Assembly (NCBI GenBank): GCA_964535015.1
Contig: CAZHRU010000002.1
Coordinates: forward strand, 21,073 to 85,072
Origin: CAZDUS01 sp964535015
GTDB taxonomy: Bacteria; Verrucomicrobiota; Kiritimatiellia; CAIKKV01; CAITUY01
DNA length: 64,000 nt
Reading direction: 5' to 3'
Position 1 is the first letter of the stretch. The number at the start of each line of letters is the position of its first letter. Both the position numbers and the translations under genes were made by a program. Positions 55,301-64,000 of the stretch are shown piece by piece. The notes under the pieces are model-generated. The model had not been told where the DNA came from and did not search any database. It saw only the letters and a list, made by a program, of their open reading frames with translations.

Positions 55301-55449
55301 AACGGCGCCAATCCAAGTTCCCGGACCATGAGGTCTGCCGATTCACCGGGAAAGGGACCCCGGCTCACCGTAACCGAGTACAAAATCAGGGCCGCGATTC
55401 CCAGAAGGGGCCCCAGGAGAAGATACGTCCGGCTTTGTAAAGTGTTCAT
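52306..55449 (-). CDS. Membrane protein related to DUF2723 with long C-terminal TPR array
   Basis: 1047 residues from the ATG at 55449. About ten membrane helices occupy residues 1-410, with PGESADLMVRELGLAPLAFGQSPLW in the first external loop, aligning with the DUF2723 E-L-A...GVPHPPGYP loop. A soluble region follows and then at least ten TPR-like repeats to the end, including NVTALVSLSRLATKRGEFGEAV and LNDLAWVLSERGNLAEAEPLAREAVG. It resembles the 1189-residue protein at 5213-8782 in layout. Glycosyltransferase activity is inferred only. It is probably in one operon with the UDP-sugar enzyme immediately downstream. Confidence 0.75.
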   Translation of the reverse strand: MNTLQSRTYLLLGPLLGIAALILYSVTVSRGPFPGESADLMVRELGLAPLAFGQSPLWSWLIDLVEKLPLGGLVFRLNFMSVLFGAASVWMLFRVTADAVWMAIPVSDLNVRAANRASLLAGVVAALALMGAVPFWYAATRFHVAVFDLLLLLVLVRLFLRFISDASVRVGLVLAFLYGVFAVEFATLIIFGPLVVIGLLYGLWINGDLRWGRVLGLAGCLAAGMLFYGVAAWRLMGAESLIMSGEARFWPALFYVLKGQYQLIAKGLPQVGWLLVIVAGIVPWLAVLAVGRRGLNEERDWGLYSLHLMLTGVVVAVLFNVPFSPWRVLGPSRLLVTPYVLLAFTLGYLAAYWSFISRMIWWNADEDEPRRLWWREYGGLIPVVLLAAAAIGAGVLNFKTIDARMAGAVNEYARTVVQAAGPREWLVTDGLLDSNVQLAAREMGTPLKLLNLRMGGNDLYMRHLAKSFDNPRLKGLAEVDVMAFLQEWMRSDPGFAGKVAFLNYPDFWLAVNLQPVADRVLFTGVSGREAINLETLWAAHQEFWKQPFLGELAVLRRTNPLLALAADQVLRRLSMTANNLGVLMEDAGWKKQAYEAYAKSRELDGDNISALLNQFTMIRRGYAVPAPEKVNEAVQGLSKNLKQKYQIWSLSRVYGYVRMPEAYADLGFSWAYSGQPGLAVAGYKRAIELAPERKARLSQGLAMAYMAQDQVQEGEAVLKELVAANPSNVTALVSLSRLATKRGEFGEAVKVLDRVQTVGVPKDRLALEYAVIHLAAGEPGKARIVLQELVDMKPDLPAAWAMLGGVVLEQNDEAAISECERRLQRVRGKDFLATAVLGQIALYRRHYAEARVFLDQALNMRPNAVALLDLLLRLDVIERRKELASDHIRRLLLLDSGHPYANQVLASLQLERKEYAQAESSLRKTLERNRGAEVLNDLAWVLSERGNLAEAEPLAREAVGMDAKNANFQDTLGVILAGRGDWQGAEAALRKAMERAPDSPVVQLHLAELYGKKGDSQKAAALADQLMVRLSSLSPGEQERLRKLARR

Positions 55450-55562
55450 GCGGGGTAGATTGTCGAAATTTGCCCCCCGGGTCAAGTTTCCCCCATGTGA
55501 AACAACGGCCCGCATTCATCTGACATCGCGATTCCCATACTGGCTCGATATGAAACAGGAAA

Positions 55563-56477
55563 CTACTCAATATTCTGAACCTGCTCGCGCACCCGCTCCA
55601 GTTCCGCCTTGAACCGGATGACCACCCGCGTGATCCGCACCTCGTTGGCCTTGGACCCGATCGTGTTGATCTCCCGGAACATCTCCTGCGCCAGGAAATC
55701 AAGCGTACGTCCAACCGGCTCCGGGGAGCCAAGTAACGTCACCCCCTGTTTGAGATGACTTTCCAGCCGCGTAATCTCCTCGCTGATGTCGCTCCGGTCG
55801 GCAAACAACGCCAACTCCTTCATCAACGTCGGATCGTTGGCTGGCACATTGACGCCCGCCTCACGCAGCCGCTTGTCCAACGCCATCCGGTACCGCCGCG
55901 TCACCCCCGGCGCCTCCTTCCGGATCTGCGCCAGCATCCCCGACAGTTTCTTGATCCGCGCCCCCAAGTCCAACGCCAACGCCGCCCCCTCCCGTTCCCG
56001 CATGGCCGTCAACTGGTCCAACGCCTGAAGCAACGCCTTCTTCAGCACCGGCCAGACATAGTCAACATCCTGGTCCGCCCCGCGGTAACTCACCACCTCG
56101 GGAAAACTCAGCAGGACCCCGGCCTTCAAGTCGTCCGGCAACCCCAGCGTCCGCGCCATTTCGCGCAACTCACCCACATAGGCCGCCGCCAGATCGCCAT
56201 CCACACTCAGACTCCGCTTGCGGAGCCCCGACGATACATTCACGGATACCCCGCCCGCCACCTGCCCGCGGGAAACTCGCTTCTGCACCTGCTCCACCAC
56301 CCGTGATTCGATCGCCATCAGGGTACGCGGCAGATTCACACGAACTTCCAACTGCTTGCGATTGACCGCGTTGAGTTCCACGTCCACACGGAGGCCCCGC
56401 CCCGCCGCCTGCCCCCGCCCATACCCCGTCATACTCCTCAGTCCCGGCTTCTGGATTCCTGTTTCCGGCTTACGCAT
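55563..56477 (-). CDS. yicC: YicC family endoribonuclease
   Basis: 304 residues. The N terminus has the diagnostic SMTGYGRGQA, then VDVELNAVNRKQLEVRVNLPRTL, and the C terminus has TLDFLAQEMFREINTIGSKANEV and ERVREQVQNIE, all hallmarks of YicC/YloC. E. coli YicC is an endoribonuclease involved in sRNA and RNA decay. The ATG at 56477 has AGGAAGG upstream; a second ATG at the SMTG motif is weaker. The common neighbour gmk is absent; instead it follows prfB by 21 bases. Confidence 0.93.
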   Translation of the reverse strand: MRKPETGIQKPGLRSMTGYGRGQAAGRGLRVDVELNAVNRKQLEVRVNLPRTLMAIESRVVEQVQKRVSRGQVAGGVSVNVSSGLRKRSLSVDGDLAAAYVGELREMARTLGLPDDLKAGVLLSFPEVVSYRGADQDVDYVWPVLKKALLQALDQLTAMREREGAALALDLGARIKKLSGMLAQIRKEAPGVTRRYRMALDKRLREAGVNVPANDPTLMKELALFADRSDISEEITRLESHLKQGVTLLGSPEPVGRTLDFLAQEMFREINTIGSKANEVRITRVVIRFKAELERVREQVQNIE

Positions 56478-56498
56478 GGTTCCACCTTCCTCTCCTGC

Positions 56499-57612
56499 CT
56501 ACTTCGCCTTCTCGGCCTTGAGATACGCATCAATGAACAGGTCCAATTCGCCATCGAGAACCTTGTCCACCTGGCTCGTCTCCGCCTCCGTACGGTGATC
56601 CTTGACCATCGTGTAGGGTTGCAGCACATACGACCGGATCTGGCTGCCCCAGGCAATCTCACCCTTCTTGCCATAGAACCGCTCCATCTCCTTGCGCTGC
56701 TTGTCCAACTCCATCTCGTATAACCGCGCCTTCAGCATCTTCATCGCCTTGGCCCGGTTGGAATGCTGCGACCGCTCCGCCTGACAACTCACCACAATCC
56801 CCGACGGCAGATGCGTCAGCCGGATGGCCGAATCGGTCTTGTTGACGTGCTGGCCCCCGGATCCACTGGCCCGGAAGGTGTCCACTCGCAGGTCTTTTTC
56901 AAGAATCTCGATCTCGATGTCGTCATCGATTTCCGCCACCACATCGAGCGATGCAAACGACGTGTGCCGCCTTTTATTGGAATCAAATGGACTGATACGC
57001 ACCAACCTGTGCGTGCCGCGTTCGCACTTCATGAATCCATACGCATAGGCGCCCTTGACCGCAAAGGTCGCATACTTGATCCCCGCCTCTTCCCCCGGTT
57101 GCACGTCCAGCACTTCCACCTCAAACCCCTTGATGGAGCAGTAACGCTGGAACATGCGGAATAACATGCCCGCCCAGTCGCAGGACTCCGTTCCACCCGC
57201 CCCGGCATGCAGCGACAGGTAGGCGTTGTTCCGGTCCAACTTGCCGCTGAGCAACGACTGCATCTCCAGTTTCCTGAAGTCCCCCTCCGCCCGATCGAGA
57301 TCCCGCGTGGCATCCGCCAACGCATGATCCCGCCCCGCCGCGTCGGATTCGGTCTCCGCTAACTCCAGCATCAACGACGCATCTTCCATCAATCGGTCAA
57401 TCTCGTTGAACGGCCCCAGAACGGCCTTGATCTCATTGACCCGCGCCAGAACCCCCTTTGCCTTGTTCTGGTCATCCCAAAAACCAGGCGCTGCCGATTG
57501 TGCCTCCAGTTCCTTCAATAAGGCGGTGCGTCCTGCAACGTCAAAGATAACCTCGCATTTCCTCGGTCTTGTCCCGCATCTTGCTGATGCGCCCGCGCAC
57601 GTCGTCTATCAT
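56499..57612 (-). CDS. prfB: Peptide chain release factor 2, expressed by programmed +1 frameshift
   Basis: RF2 terminates translation at UGA and UAA. The ATG at 57612 opens 23 codons ending RGYL, then an in-frame TGA at 57543-57541. Reading resumes one base on (GAC, 57542-57540) for 347 codons, giving 370 residues, the usual RF2 length. The shift site TAT-CTT-TGA-C matches the autoregulatory signal of E. coli prfB. The downstream part has HAGAGGTESCDWAGMLFRMFQRY, the SPF stop-recognition motif (RISPFDSNKRRH) and the peptidyl-release GGQ (ASGSGGQHVNKTD). The gene overlaps the lnt stop by four bases (ATGA). Confidence 0.97.
57540..57555 (-). promoter_or_regulatory. prfB programmed +1 frameshift site
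   Basis: On the minus strand the sequence reads CGAGGT-TAT-CTT-TGA-C. CTT-TGA-C is the slippery site plus UGA stop; CGAGGT takes the place of the internal Shine-Dalgarno stimulator AGGGGG of E. coli. RF2 shortage slows termination at UGA and favours +1 slippage, so RF2 regulates its own synthesis. Confidence 0.93.
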
Positions 57613-59312
57613 GGTTTCTGCTCTCCTGTGCCTGTTTCAAAACAAATCTTCCGTCTTGCCGCCATCAAGGCCAACACAAACAATACACTACCCGCCACCG
57701 CGCAGGGAATGGCAAACACCCAATCCCCGTGACGCATGTACACCGTGGAAGCACTCCCCCCGGCCGGCCATCCCACCAGCCACTGGCATACCTGCTCGGA
57801 TGGGGGCACCCCCCGCCCGTTGTCCGTCGCATCCTCGATCATTCCGTTCGGCTGGATCAAACACGTAATCCCGCTATTGGCCACACGGACAATGGGCAAC
57901 CCGTTTTCAACCGCGCGAAACACACAGTGACTCAGATGTTGAACCGGACCGGCTGAACCGTCAAACCACGCGTCATTCGTCTGGTTGACCAGCATCCGCG
58001 CCCCGGCCAGCGCCGCCTTCCGGGCCAGTCCACTCATGATATCCTCAAAACAAATCAACACCGAGAAAGGGGTCGCCGGATTCCCCGCCCGCAGAATCGT
58101 CGCCTCCCGCCCGGCGGAACAATTCCACCCCATGGGCGCCAGGCGCCCCAGAATTGGCAACAGACCGCTCAACGGCACGTATTCGCCAAACGGCACCAAA
58201 TGCTGCTTGTCATACCGGCCGGCCACGTTCCCGGTCCCGTCGAACAACAGACTGCTGTTGAAACAGTCCTTAGCGTCACCCTCGCCCGTCACCACCATGG
58301 AACCCACCAGCAACGGAATCCCGACCCGCGTCAAATCCCGGACCAGATCCCTCGACTCGCCATCCGTGTTAACCGGATACGGCGTCGCCGTCTCGGGCCA
58401 AATCACCAGATCGGGCGATGGCTTCACCGCAAAGGCCATCTCCGTAAGCCTCCGCAGAACCGCATGGTTATCATCCGCCAACGCCTGACTCCACTTCGTC
58501 ACCTGCGGAATGGCCGGCTGAACCGCCACCACCGACAACGTCCCGTACGTCGGCGCATTGACCAGAACCATCCCCATCCCCGTCCGGAGAACCACTGCCG
58601 TCGCCACAAGGCCAATGAACAGTTCAATGTGCGGACGGTAGACCCTGGACGTCCGCCCCGGAAGGTAGCGCAGAAGCGTAAAGGCAACACCGGCATTGAC
58701 CAGCAGGATCAATCCCGACACTCCCGCCACGCCGGTCCACGCCGCGCACTGGATCAGGGCGAGATTCCGGAACTGGGAAACGCCCAACGTGTTCCACGGG
58801 AACCCCCCCAGCAGAACACCGCGCCCGTACTCAAACGCCACCCCGATCACTGCCGTCCCCACTGTCAGTAACAGCGTCTTCCATGCTTTGTCCGTACCCA
58901 GCGCCGCCGCGCACCAGGACACCGTCATGGCAAAACCACCCATGAATAACGCACAATACGCCACCAATCCCAGATACCCCGCGAGGATCAGGAAGCCGGG
59001 GGCGGGCGACGTTCTTAACAGGGTCAACAACCAGGCCATCGTCACCAGCCAGAAAACGGCCCCCGCCAGATACCCCGTCCGGAACGCCTGCCGAACCAGT
59101 CGCGAAAGACCGCCACCGTCACGGGGCCCCTCCGCCCGCCACCGCTCCGCGCGACGGAGCACCACAAGCAACAAGGGAATCAAGGCACCCCAGGCGCACT
59201 GCCAGTTCTCGAAGGGCGGGAAGGCCGTGGCCAGCAGTAACCCGGTCGCCAGCGCGCCCGCATGCCCCAACGTCACCCACCGGCGCCAGCCCCCCGCACC
59301 GGCCCCGGTCAT
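57609..59312 (-). CDS. lnt: Apolipoprotein N-acyltransferase
   Basis: 567 residues. About six N-terminal membrane helices precede a carbon-nitrogen hydrolase domain carrying the catalytic triad: Glu in LVIWPETATPYPV, Lys in GRYDKQHLVPFGEYVPL, Cys in VLICFEDIMSGL. It adds the third acyl chain to lipoproteins at the periplasmic face of the inner membrane, the form then handled by LolCD. The ATG at 59312 overlaps the secA stop by four bases, so it is preferred to the ATG at 59333. It in turn overlaps prfB. Confidence 0.93.
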   Translation of the reverse strand: MTGAGAGGWRRWVTLGHAGALATGLLLATAFPPFENWQCAWGALIPLLLVVLRRAERWRAEGPRDGGGLSRLVRQAFRTGYLAGAVFWLVTMAWLLTLLRTSPAPGFLILAGYLGLVAYCALFMGGFAMTVSWCAAALGTDKAWKTLLLTVGTAVIGVAFEYGRGVLLGGFPWNTLGVSQFRNLALIQCAAWTGVAGVSGLILLVNAGVAFTLLRYLPGRTSRVYRPHIELFIGLVATAVVLRTGMGMVLVNAPTYGTLSVVAVQPAIPQVTKWSQALADDNHAVLRRLTEMAFAVKPSPDLVIWPETATPYPVNTDGESRDLVRDLTRVGIPLLVGSMVVTGEGDAKDCFNSSLLFDGTGNVAGRYDKQHLVPFGEYVPLSGLLPILGRLAPMGWNCSAGREATILRAGNPATPFSVLICFEDIMSGLARKAALAGARMLVNQTNDAWFDGSAGPVQHLSHCVFRAVENGLPIVRVANSGITCLIQPNGMIEDATDNGRGVPPSEQVCQWLVGWPAGGSASTVYMRHGDWVFAIPCAVAGSVLFVLALMAARRKICFETGTGEQKP

Positions 59313-62300
59313 ACCACCGCCGCGCCGCAACATTTCTTGTACTTCTTGCCGCTGCCACAGGGACAGGTCTCGTTGCGTCCGACCTTCTCGACCACCTTGC
59401 GCGGCGCGGGAGCCGAGGCCGCCTTGATGGCCGCCTGCATGACTTCCTCACCACCACGAACCACCGGACGACCCGCCGCCGCGGCAGCCCCGCCGCCATG
59501 CCCAAGCACCGAGACCTCGTCGTGAACCGCCTGGCTCGGTAACTGCCGCATGAACCGTTCAAAGGCCAGGATCTGCCCCGAGGAACGGAACACGTTGGCG
59601 CAGATGTCTTCCCGTATATCATCCATCAGGGTCGCAAACATGTCGTACGCTTCACGTTTGTACTCAACCAGCGGATCGCGCTGCCCGTACGCCCGCAACC
59701 CCACCCCCTCACGCAACGCATCCATGCTGCGCAGGTAGTCCTGCCAATGCTGGTCAATGGCCTGTAGCATCACATGCCGCTCCACCGCCAACGTCAACTC
59801 CGGTTCGTCCCGGCCCACCTTCAACTCGTACACCTGCTTGACCTTCTCGAAAATAACCTCGGCCGTGTTGCCGGAATCCTCCTTGCCGATCACCAATTCC
59901 TCGCGCTTCACGGAAATCGGGAACGTACTGTGAACCCACACCAGGAACGCCTCCACCGCCTCCTCACCGCGGGCCCCCTTGAGCAGGTCATCCACACGGG
60001 TCGATATCACGTCGTAGATGATGTCGTAAAGCGTCTCCCGCGTCTCCCGGCTGCCGACAATGTCACCCCGGAAGGAGTACACGATCGATCGCTGCTTGTT
60101 CATCACATCGTCGTATTCCAGGGTGCGCTTGCGGATGGAGAAATTCTGCTGCTCCACACGCCGCTGCGCCGTCTCGATCGACCGGTTCAGCAGTTTGTGC
60201 TCCAGCATCTCGCCTTCCTGCATCCCAAACCGCTCCATGAAGCCGGCGATGCGGTCCGACCCGAACAGTCGCATCAGGTCGTCTTCCAGCGACACAAAGA
60301 ACCGCGACACGCCCGGATCCCCCTGCCGGGCACAACGACCGCGCAACTGGCGGTCAATACGCCGCGATTCATGCCGCTCCGACCCGATCACGTAAAGACC
60401 GCAGGGCTTTTCCATCAATTGCTTGCCAAGGGGCTCATCCCCCAGTTTGTCGGTCATGGCCTTCTGCGACATAATCACGTCACGAGGCACCCACACCACC
60501 CCTTCGCCCAACTTGATGTCCGTTCCGCGCCCCGCCATGTTGGTGGCAATGGTCACCGCCCCCTTCTGGCCCGCGCGCACCACGATATCGGCCTCGCGTT
60601 CGTGGTTCTTCGCATTCAACACACTGTGGGGAATCTTCGACCGGGACAGCATCCGGCTCAGGAGTTCCGAAGTCTCCACCGAAATGGTGCCCACCAGCAC
60701 CGGCTGCCCACGCTGATTGCACTCCTGGATCTCGTCAATGATGGCCTTGAATTTTTCGCGCTGGGTCTTGAACACCACGTCGTTGTGATCGCACCGCCGC
60801 ACCGGCCGGTTGGTCGGAATAACCACCACATCGAGTTTGTAGATCTGGTGGAACTCATCCGCCTCCGTCTCCGCCGTACCCGTCATGCCCGCCAGTTTGC
60901 CGTACATACGGAAATAGTTCTGGATGGTGATCGTGGCCAGCGTCTGGGTCTCACGCTCGATCTTCACCCCCTCCTTGGCCTCCACCGCCTGGTGCAACCC
61001 GTCGCTCCACCGGCGCCCCGGCAAAATGCGCCCCGTAAACTCGTCCACGATCAGCACCTGGTTGTCCTGCACCACATACTGGTCATTCTTTTCGTACAGG
61101 CAGTACGCCCGGATCAACTGGTCCACATTGTGAATCCGCTCGCTGCGGGCCGAAAACCGCTCCTGGATCTCCTGCCGGCGCTTGGCGCGGTCCTGCTCCG
61201 ACAACGTCGTGTCGCCGTCCACATCGGACATGGCCGACACCATGTCCGGCAGCACATACGCCTCGGGATCCGCCGGACTCATCTCCTCGCAACCCTTCTC
61301 CGTCAGGGTGGCGTCATGCCCCTTTTCATCAATGGTGAAAAGCAGTTCCTCCCGCAGGGCACGCGCCTCTTCCTTGTACATGTCCGTCAGCATCATGCCT
61401 TCCACCTTTTCCAGCAGGCGGCGGACCGACGGCTCCTCGAGAACATGCTTGAGTTGCTTGTGCTTGGGCATGCCGTGGTTGACCTGATACAGGAGGCGCA
61501 TCGCCGCATCCTCCCGCTTCTCCTCGATCGCCTTGCGCGCATCGACGATCAGACGATTGCATAACTCCGCCTGACGCCGCACCAGCCGCTCCACCCTGGG
61601 CTTGAGATCATGGTACTGGTGCGTGGAGACCGGCGCCGGCCCGGAAATGATCAACGGCGTCCGCGCCTCGTCAATCAGGATGCTGTCAATTTCATCAATG
61701 ATCGCATAGGCATGCCCGCCCTGGACCTGCTCCTCGGGCCGCCACGCCATGCCGTTGTCGCGCAGATAGTCGAACCCGAATTCACTGTTGGTCCCGTAGG
61801 TGATGTCCTTGGAGTATTCCGCCCGGCGCTGCTCCGGATTCATCGTGTTCTGGATGCAACCGACCGTCAACCCGAGATACCGGTACACCAACCCCATCCA
61901 CTGCGAGTCGCGCCGCGCCAGGTAATCGTTGACCGTCACCAGCCGCACATTCTTCCCCGCCAATGCGTTGAGATAGAGCGGCATCGTGGCCACCAGCGTC
62001 TTGCCTTCACCCGTCGCCATTTCCGCAATCTTGCCCTGGTGCAAAACAATGCCACCCATCAACTGCGTGTCAAACGGCACCATGTCCCACGTCAACTCAT
62101 GCTCACAGACCGTAAATCTCGTGCCACACAGGCGGCGGCAGGCGTTCTTGACCGTCGCAAACCCCTCGCACAGCAGATCATCCACCGTGGCCCCACGCAC
62201 CAGCCGGTCCCTGAACTCCACCGTCTTCGACTGCAACTGCGCATCCGTCAACGCCTGGTACTCAACTTCCAGCGCATTGATCCGTTCCACGAACGGACGC

Positions 62301-62359
62301 AGTTTCTTGACATCACGCTGATTCTTGGTCCCGACGATTTTTTTCAACAACCACTGCAT
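59309..62359 (-). CDS. secA: Preprotein translocase ATPase SecA
   Basis: 1016 residues. The nucleotide-binding domain 1 reads MATGEGKTLVATMPLYLNAL (Walker A) and IDEIDSILIDEARTPLIISGP (DEAD-like). The preprotein cross-linking domain and second nucleotide-binding domain (GTISVETSELLSRML, NMAGRGTDIKLGEGV) follow, then the helical wing and scaffold. The C terminus has the zinc site CPCGSGKKYKKCC used for SecB or ribosome contact. The ATG at 62359 has AAGGGTGG upstream; a GTG three codons earlier is in frame. It drives secretion through SecYEG. Confidence 0.98.
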   Translation of the reverse strand: MQWLLKKIVGTKNQRDVKKLRPFVERINALEVEYQALTDAQLQSKTVEFRDRLVRGATVDDLLCEGFATVKNACRRLCGTRFTVCEHELTWDMVPFDTQLMGGIVLHQGKIAEMATGEGKTLVATMPLYLNALAGKNVRLVTVNDYLARRDSQWMGLVYRYLGLTVGCIQNTMNPEQRRAEYSKDITYGTNSEFGFDYLRDNGMAWRPEEQVQGGHAYAIIDEIDSILIDEARTPLIISGPAPVSTHQYHDLKPRVERLVRRQAELCNRLIVDARKAIEEKREDAAMRLLYQVNHGMPKHKQLKHVLEEPSVRRLLEKVEGMMLTDMYKEEARALREELLFTIDEKGHDATLTEKGCEEMSPADPEAYVLPDMVSAMSDVDGDTTLSEQDRAKRRQEIQERFSARSERIHNVDQLIRAYCLYEKNDQYVVQDNQVLIVDEFTGRILPGRRWSDGLHQAVEAKEGVKIERETQTLATITIQNYFRMYGKLAGMTGTAETEADEFHQIYKLDVVVIPTNRPVRRCDHNDVVFKTQREKFKAIIDEIQECNQRGQPVLVGTISVETSELLSRMLSRSKIPHSVLNAKNHEREADIVVRAGQKGAVTIATNMAGRGTDIKLGEGVVWVPRDVIMSQKAMTDKLGDEPLGKQLMEKPCGLYVIGSERHESRRIDRQLRGRCARQGDPGVSRFFVSLEDDLMRLFGSDRIAGFMERFGMQEGEMLEHKLLNRSIETAQRRVEQQNFSIRKRTLEYDDVMNKQRSIVYSFRGDIVGSRETRETLYDIIYDVISTRVDDLLKGARGEEAVEAFLVWVHSTFPISVKREELVIGKEDSGNTAEVIFEKVKQVYELKVGRDEPELTLAVERHVMLQAIDQHWQDYLRSMDALREGVGLRAYGQRDPLVEYKREAYDMFATLMDDIREDICANVFRSSGQILAFERFMRQLPSQAVHDEVSVLGHGGGAAAAAGRPVVRGGEEVMQAAIKAASAPAPRKVVEKVGRNETCPCGSGKKYKKCCGAAVV

Positions 62360-62698
62360 ACAAACCACCCTTGCCTCATGATTCGGAGAGTCCCGGCGTC
62401 ATAATCCGCCGCTCAACAAGCCGGCTAATGTAGCCACTTCCGCCAAAACATACACGCTTTTTTGTGCCAACGCTTGCCCCGTATCGTCGGCTCCCGCTCC
62501 CAACACCCCAGAATCCATTCCGATCCCGATCCCACCGTAGCGGAATCCTTTCGGATTCCGACCCGAAACACCGCACAATCCCTCGTTGATGAAATGACCT
62601 TGGCCAGCGACTCCCCTCTGTGCTATCGTCCCTTCCTCAATTCCAACCGGAACAAGATTCCGGCAACACAACCGTGACGTTCATAACCCCGATTTATC
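62360..62698. other. Divergent intergenic region secA / protein kinase
   Basis: 339 bases between divergent starts, with no convincing gene. It holds a perfect 8-bp inverted repeat, CGGAATCC-TTTC-GGATTCCG, at 62541-62560. No T-tract follows, so it is more likely an operator or an RNA hairpin than a terminator. The frames open here are short and have no coding character. Confidence 0.6.
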
Positions 62699-63871
62699 AT
62701 GACAACCAGCCTATTCAATCCCGACGCCGACCAGCAAACCGCCGGTAATCAAGCCACCGTCATCGACACCTCTCTGCCCCCCAAGGCCTCCGACCCTGAC
62801 CTGCAACGCCTGATCCGCAGTTACCACGCCATCATCCGCGACCGCGCCATCCGCTACCCCATCCCCTATCACTTTGACAGCGAACTCGGCAAGGGCCGCC
62901 AAGGCATCGTCTTCCTGGCCACCCGCCAGGGGGGACGCGGCTGCCTCACACGCCACGCCGTCAAACTCCACGACCCCGGCATCTACTCCAGCGCCGAAAA
63001 ATACTGGACCGATATGGGCCGCCTGGCCAGCCAGGTTTCCAAACTCCAACCCGTCCATAGCGACAACCTCGTCACCTGTGAAACGTATGACGAGACCAAC
63101 GGCGTCGGCTTTCTCCAGATGGCCGCCGTAGACGGAATCGACCTGCAGTACCTGCTCAGCGGTACCCATCTGGCCATCGCCCGCAGTCAGTCCTCCGATG
63201 AGGAATGGCAACACTTCATGACCACCCTGTTCCAACTGCAGGAGGGCCGCTTCATGCTCCAACCCGGCGTCGCCCTCTACATCCTGCGCAAGATCCTTCT
63301 CGGCCTCATGGTCCTTCACGACGCCGGTTACCTTCACGCCGACATCAAACCATCGAATATCATGATCGACCGCATGGGGTCGGTGAAACTCGTGGACTTC
63401 GGCCGCGCCGTCGAAATCGGCGAACGCATCAGCATCCTGCTGGGCAGCCCCGTTTACATGGCTCCCGAAACCCACCGGCTCGAATCCGCACTCATCCAGT
63501 CCGACCTGTTCAGCACCGGCCTCGTCGGCTTCGAAATGCTGCGCGGCGATTCCCTCCACGAGTGCGAGGACATGACCGATGATCAGTTACTGCAATTCAA
63601 GCTGGCCATCCAGGACCGCCTGGAAGATATGCTTCCCCTTCAAATCCGCCAGAGCAAACGCCTGGTCAAGGTACTCAAACGCTTTCTTCAGCCCGACCCT
63701 GCCCAACGCTACACCAGCGCCCACGAAGCCGAGGAAAGCTACTACCGCCTGCGCGGCATCTACCGGGAAATGGGACTGAACGCCGACACCGAGTACGATC
63801 GGGAACTCCTGATGTACCTTCAGAAACTCTCCGCCCCCAACACCGGCCACATCAACCCCCGCCTGACGTAG
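62699..63871 (+). CDS. Cytosolic serine/threonine protein kinase
   Basis: 390 residues, Hanks-type kinase. The glycine loop is LGKGRQGIVF (about 63-72), the ATP-binding Lys89 is in AVKLHD, the catalytic loop HADIKPSN has Asp215, and the DFG motif is DFGRA with Asp233, followed by GSPVYMAPE, an activation-segment APE motif. A 55-residue N-terminal extension precedes the kinase and about 60 residues follow it; no transmembrane segment or PASTA domain is visible, so it is cytoplasmic. No partner phosphatase or FHA protein is adjacent. Substrates are unknown. Confidence 0.9.
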   Translation: MTTSLFNPDADQQTAGNQATVIDTSLPPKASDPDLQRLIRSYHAIIRDRAIRYPIPYHFDSELGKGRQGIVFLATRQGGRGCLTRHAVKLHDPGIYSSAEKYWTDMGRLASQVSKLQPVHSDNLVTCETYDETNGVGFLQMAAVDGIDLQYLLSGTHLAIARSQSSDEEWQHFMTTLFQLQEGRFMLQPGVALYILRKILLGLMVLHDAGYLHADIKPSNIMIDRMGSVKLVDFGRAVEIGERISILLGSPVYMAPETHRLESALIQSDLFSTGLVGFEMLRGDSLHECEDMTDDQLLQFKLAIQDRLEDMLPLQIRQSKRLVKVLKRFLQPDPAQRYTSAHEAEESYYRLRGIYREMGLNADTEYDRELLMYLQKLSAPNTGHINPRLT

Positions 63872-63967
63872 GCCTCTCCCGCCATCCCATTCCTAATCGT
63901 AATCTCCCGTCCCAGAGTGGAAACCATTTTCTTCGCGGACTTCGCGGCTTCTGAATACCCTCTAAGC

Positions 63968-63996
63968 CCTTTTGGGGAGTAGAGGCTCCTCCAAGG
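63968..63996. other. Imperfect long hairpin at the right window edge
   Basis: CCTTTTGGGGAG and CTCCTCCAAGG can fold into an 11-pair stem (one mismatch, two wobbles) around a six-base loop. It is downstream of the kinase gene. Its role, and whether it continues beyond the window, cannot be seen. Confidence 0.4.
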
Positions 63997-64000
63997 TGCG

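Noticed and set aside
62399..62671. Minus-strand 90-residue frame in the secA-kinase gap
   Set aside because: No ribosome site, domain or coding character; it covers a promoter region and a palindrome.

Overview
The window is a dense, GC-rich bacterial chromosome segment with about 50 protein genes and one tRNA. There are no transposases, CRISPR arrays, prophage genes or other clear signs of recent transfer. The gene content points to the PVC superphylum, most likely a Kiritimatiellota or Lentisphaerota-like relative. The reasons are an LL-diaminopimelate aminotransferase (dapL), a DUF1844 protein, DUF2723-type membrane proteins with TPR tails, a tandem-domain nucleoside diphosphate kinase, a corrinoid protein next to an AraC regulator, and a very large secreted protein built of cadherin-like repeats. 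LolC/D, Lnt and Wzm/Wzt imply an outer membrane. The lineage is inferred from gene content only, because no rRNA is present.

Layout. Positions 1-3591 (minus): pheS, then a Wzm/Wzt polysaccharide exporter, then the 5' end of a probable sppA cut by the window edge. A 32-nt tandem repeat lies between pheS and wzm. Positions 3775-8782 (plus): a secreted SGNH hydrolase and a DUF2723/TPR membrane protein. Positions 8784-11999 (minus): rsmE, dnaJ, a STAS protein and rsmI. Positions 12104-15509 (plus): three overlapping GT4 glycosyltransferases. Positions 15540-17642: a B12-binding radical SAM protein divergent from ridA. Positions 17689-23909 (minus): a HEAT-repeat membrane protein translationally coupled to a 1779-residue secreted protein with a gingipain-like (C25) core. 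Then come thrC (plus), glnK and amt (minus), a DUF2157/GDYXXLXY pair and alaS (minus), a secreted archaemetzincin-like protein without its catalytic histidines, and a corrinoid protein divergent from an AraC regulator.

Positions 35428-45087 hold a methyltransferase and pcnB, a HARE-HTH protein, a DUF1844 protein, an aminotransferase, a double NDK, tRNA-CAU with a strong promoter, a mutarotase-like protein, dapL, and a protein with a histidine-less HisKA-like end. From 62359 down to 45116 is a long minus-strand run: secA, lnt, prfB (with its programmed frameshift), yicC, a TPR membrane protein, a UDP-sugar pyrophosphorylase, LemA-like, a hotdog thioesterase, a LolA-like/thioredoxin fusion, lysS, lolC and lolD. 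A Ser/Thr protein kinase is divergent from secA.

How the genes fit together. Most are housekeeping: translation (pheS, alaS, lysS, prfB, rsmE, rsmI, yicC, pcnB), envelope biogenesis (secA, lnt, lolCD, wzm/wzt, glycosyltransferases, UDP-sugar supply) and nitrogen or amino-acid supply (amt/glnK, thrC, dapL). The less ordinary material is the C25-like cadherin giant with its HEAT partner, the pseudo-archaemetzincin, the pseudo-histidine-kinase protein, the half-degenerate double NDK, the orphan corrinoid protein with its regulator, and the repeat array next to pheS. I found no defence island or other obviously new multigene system.
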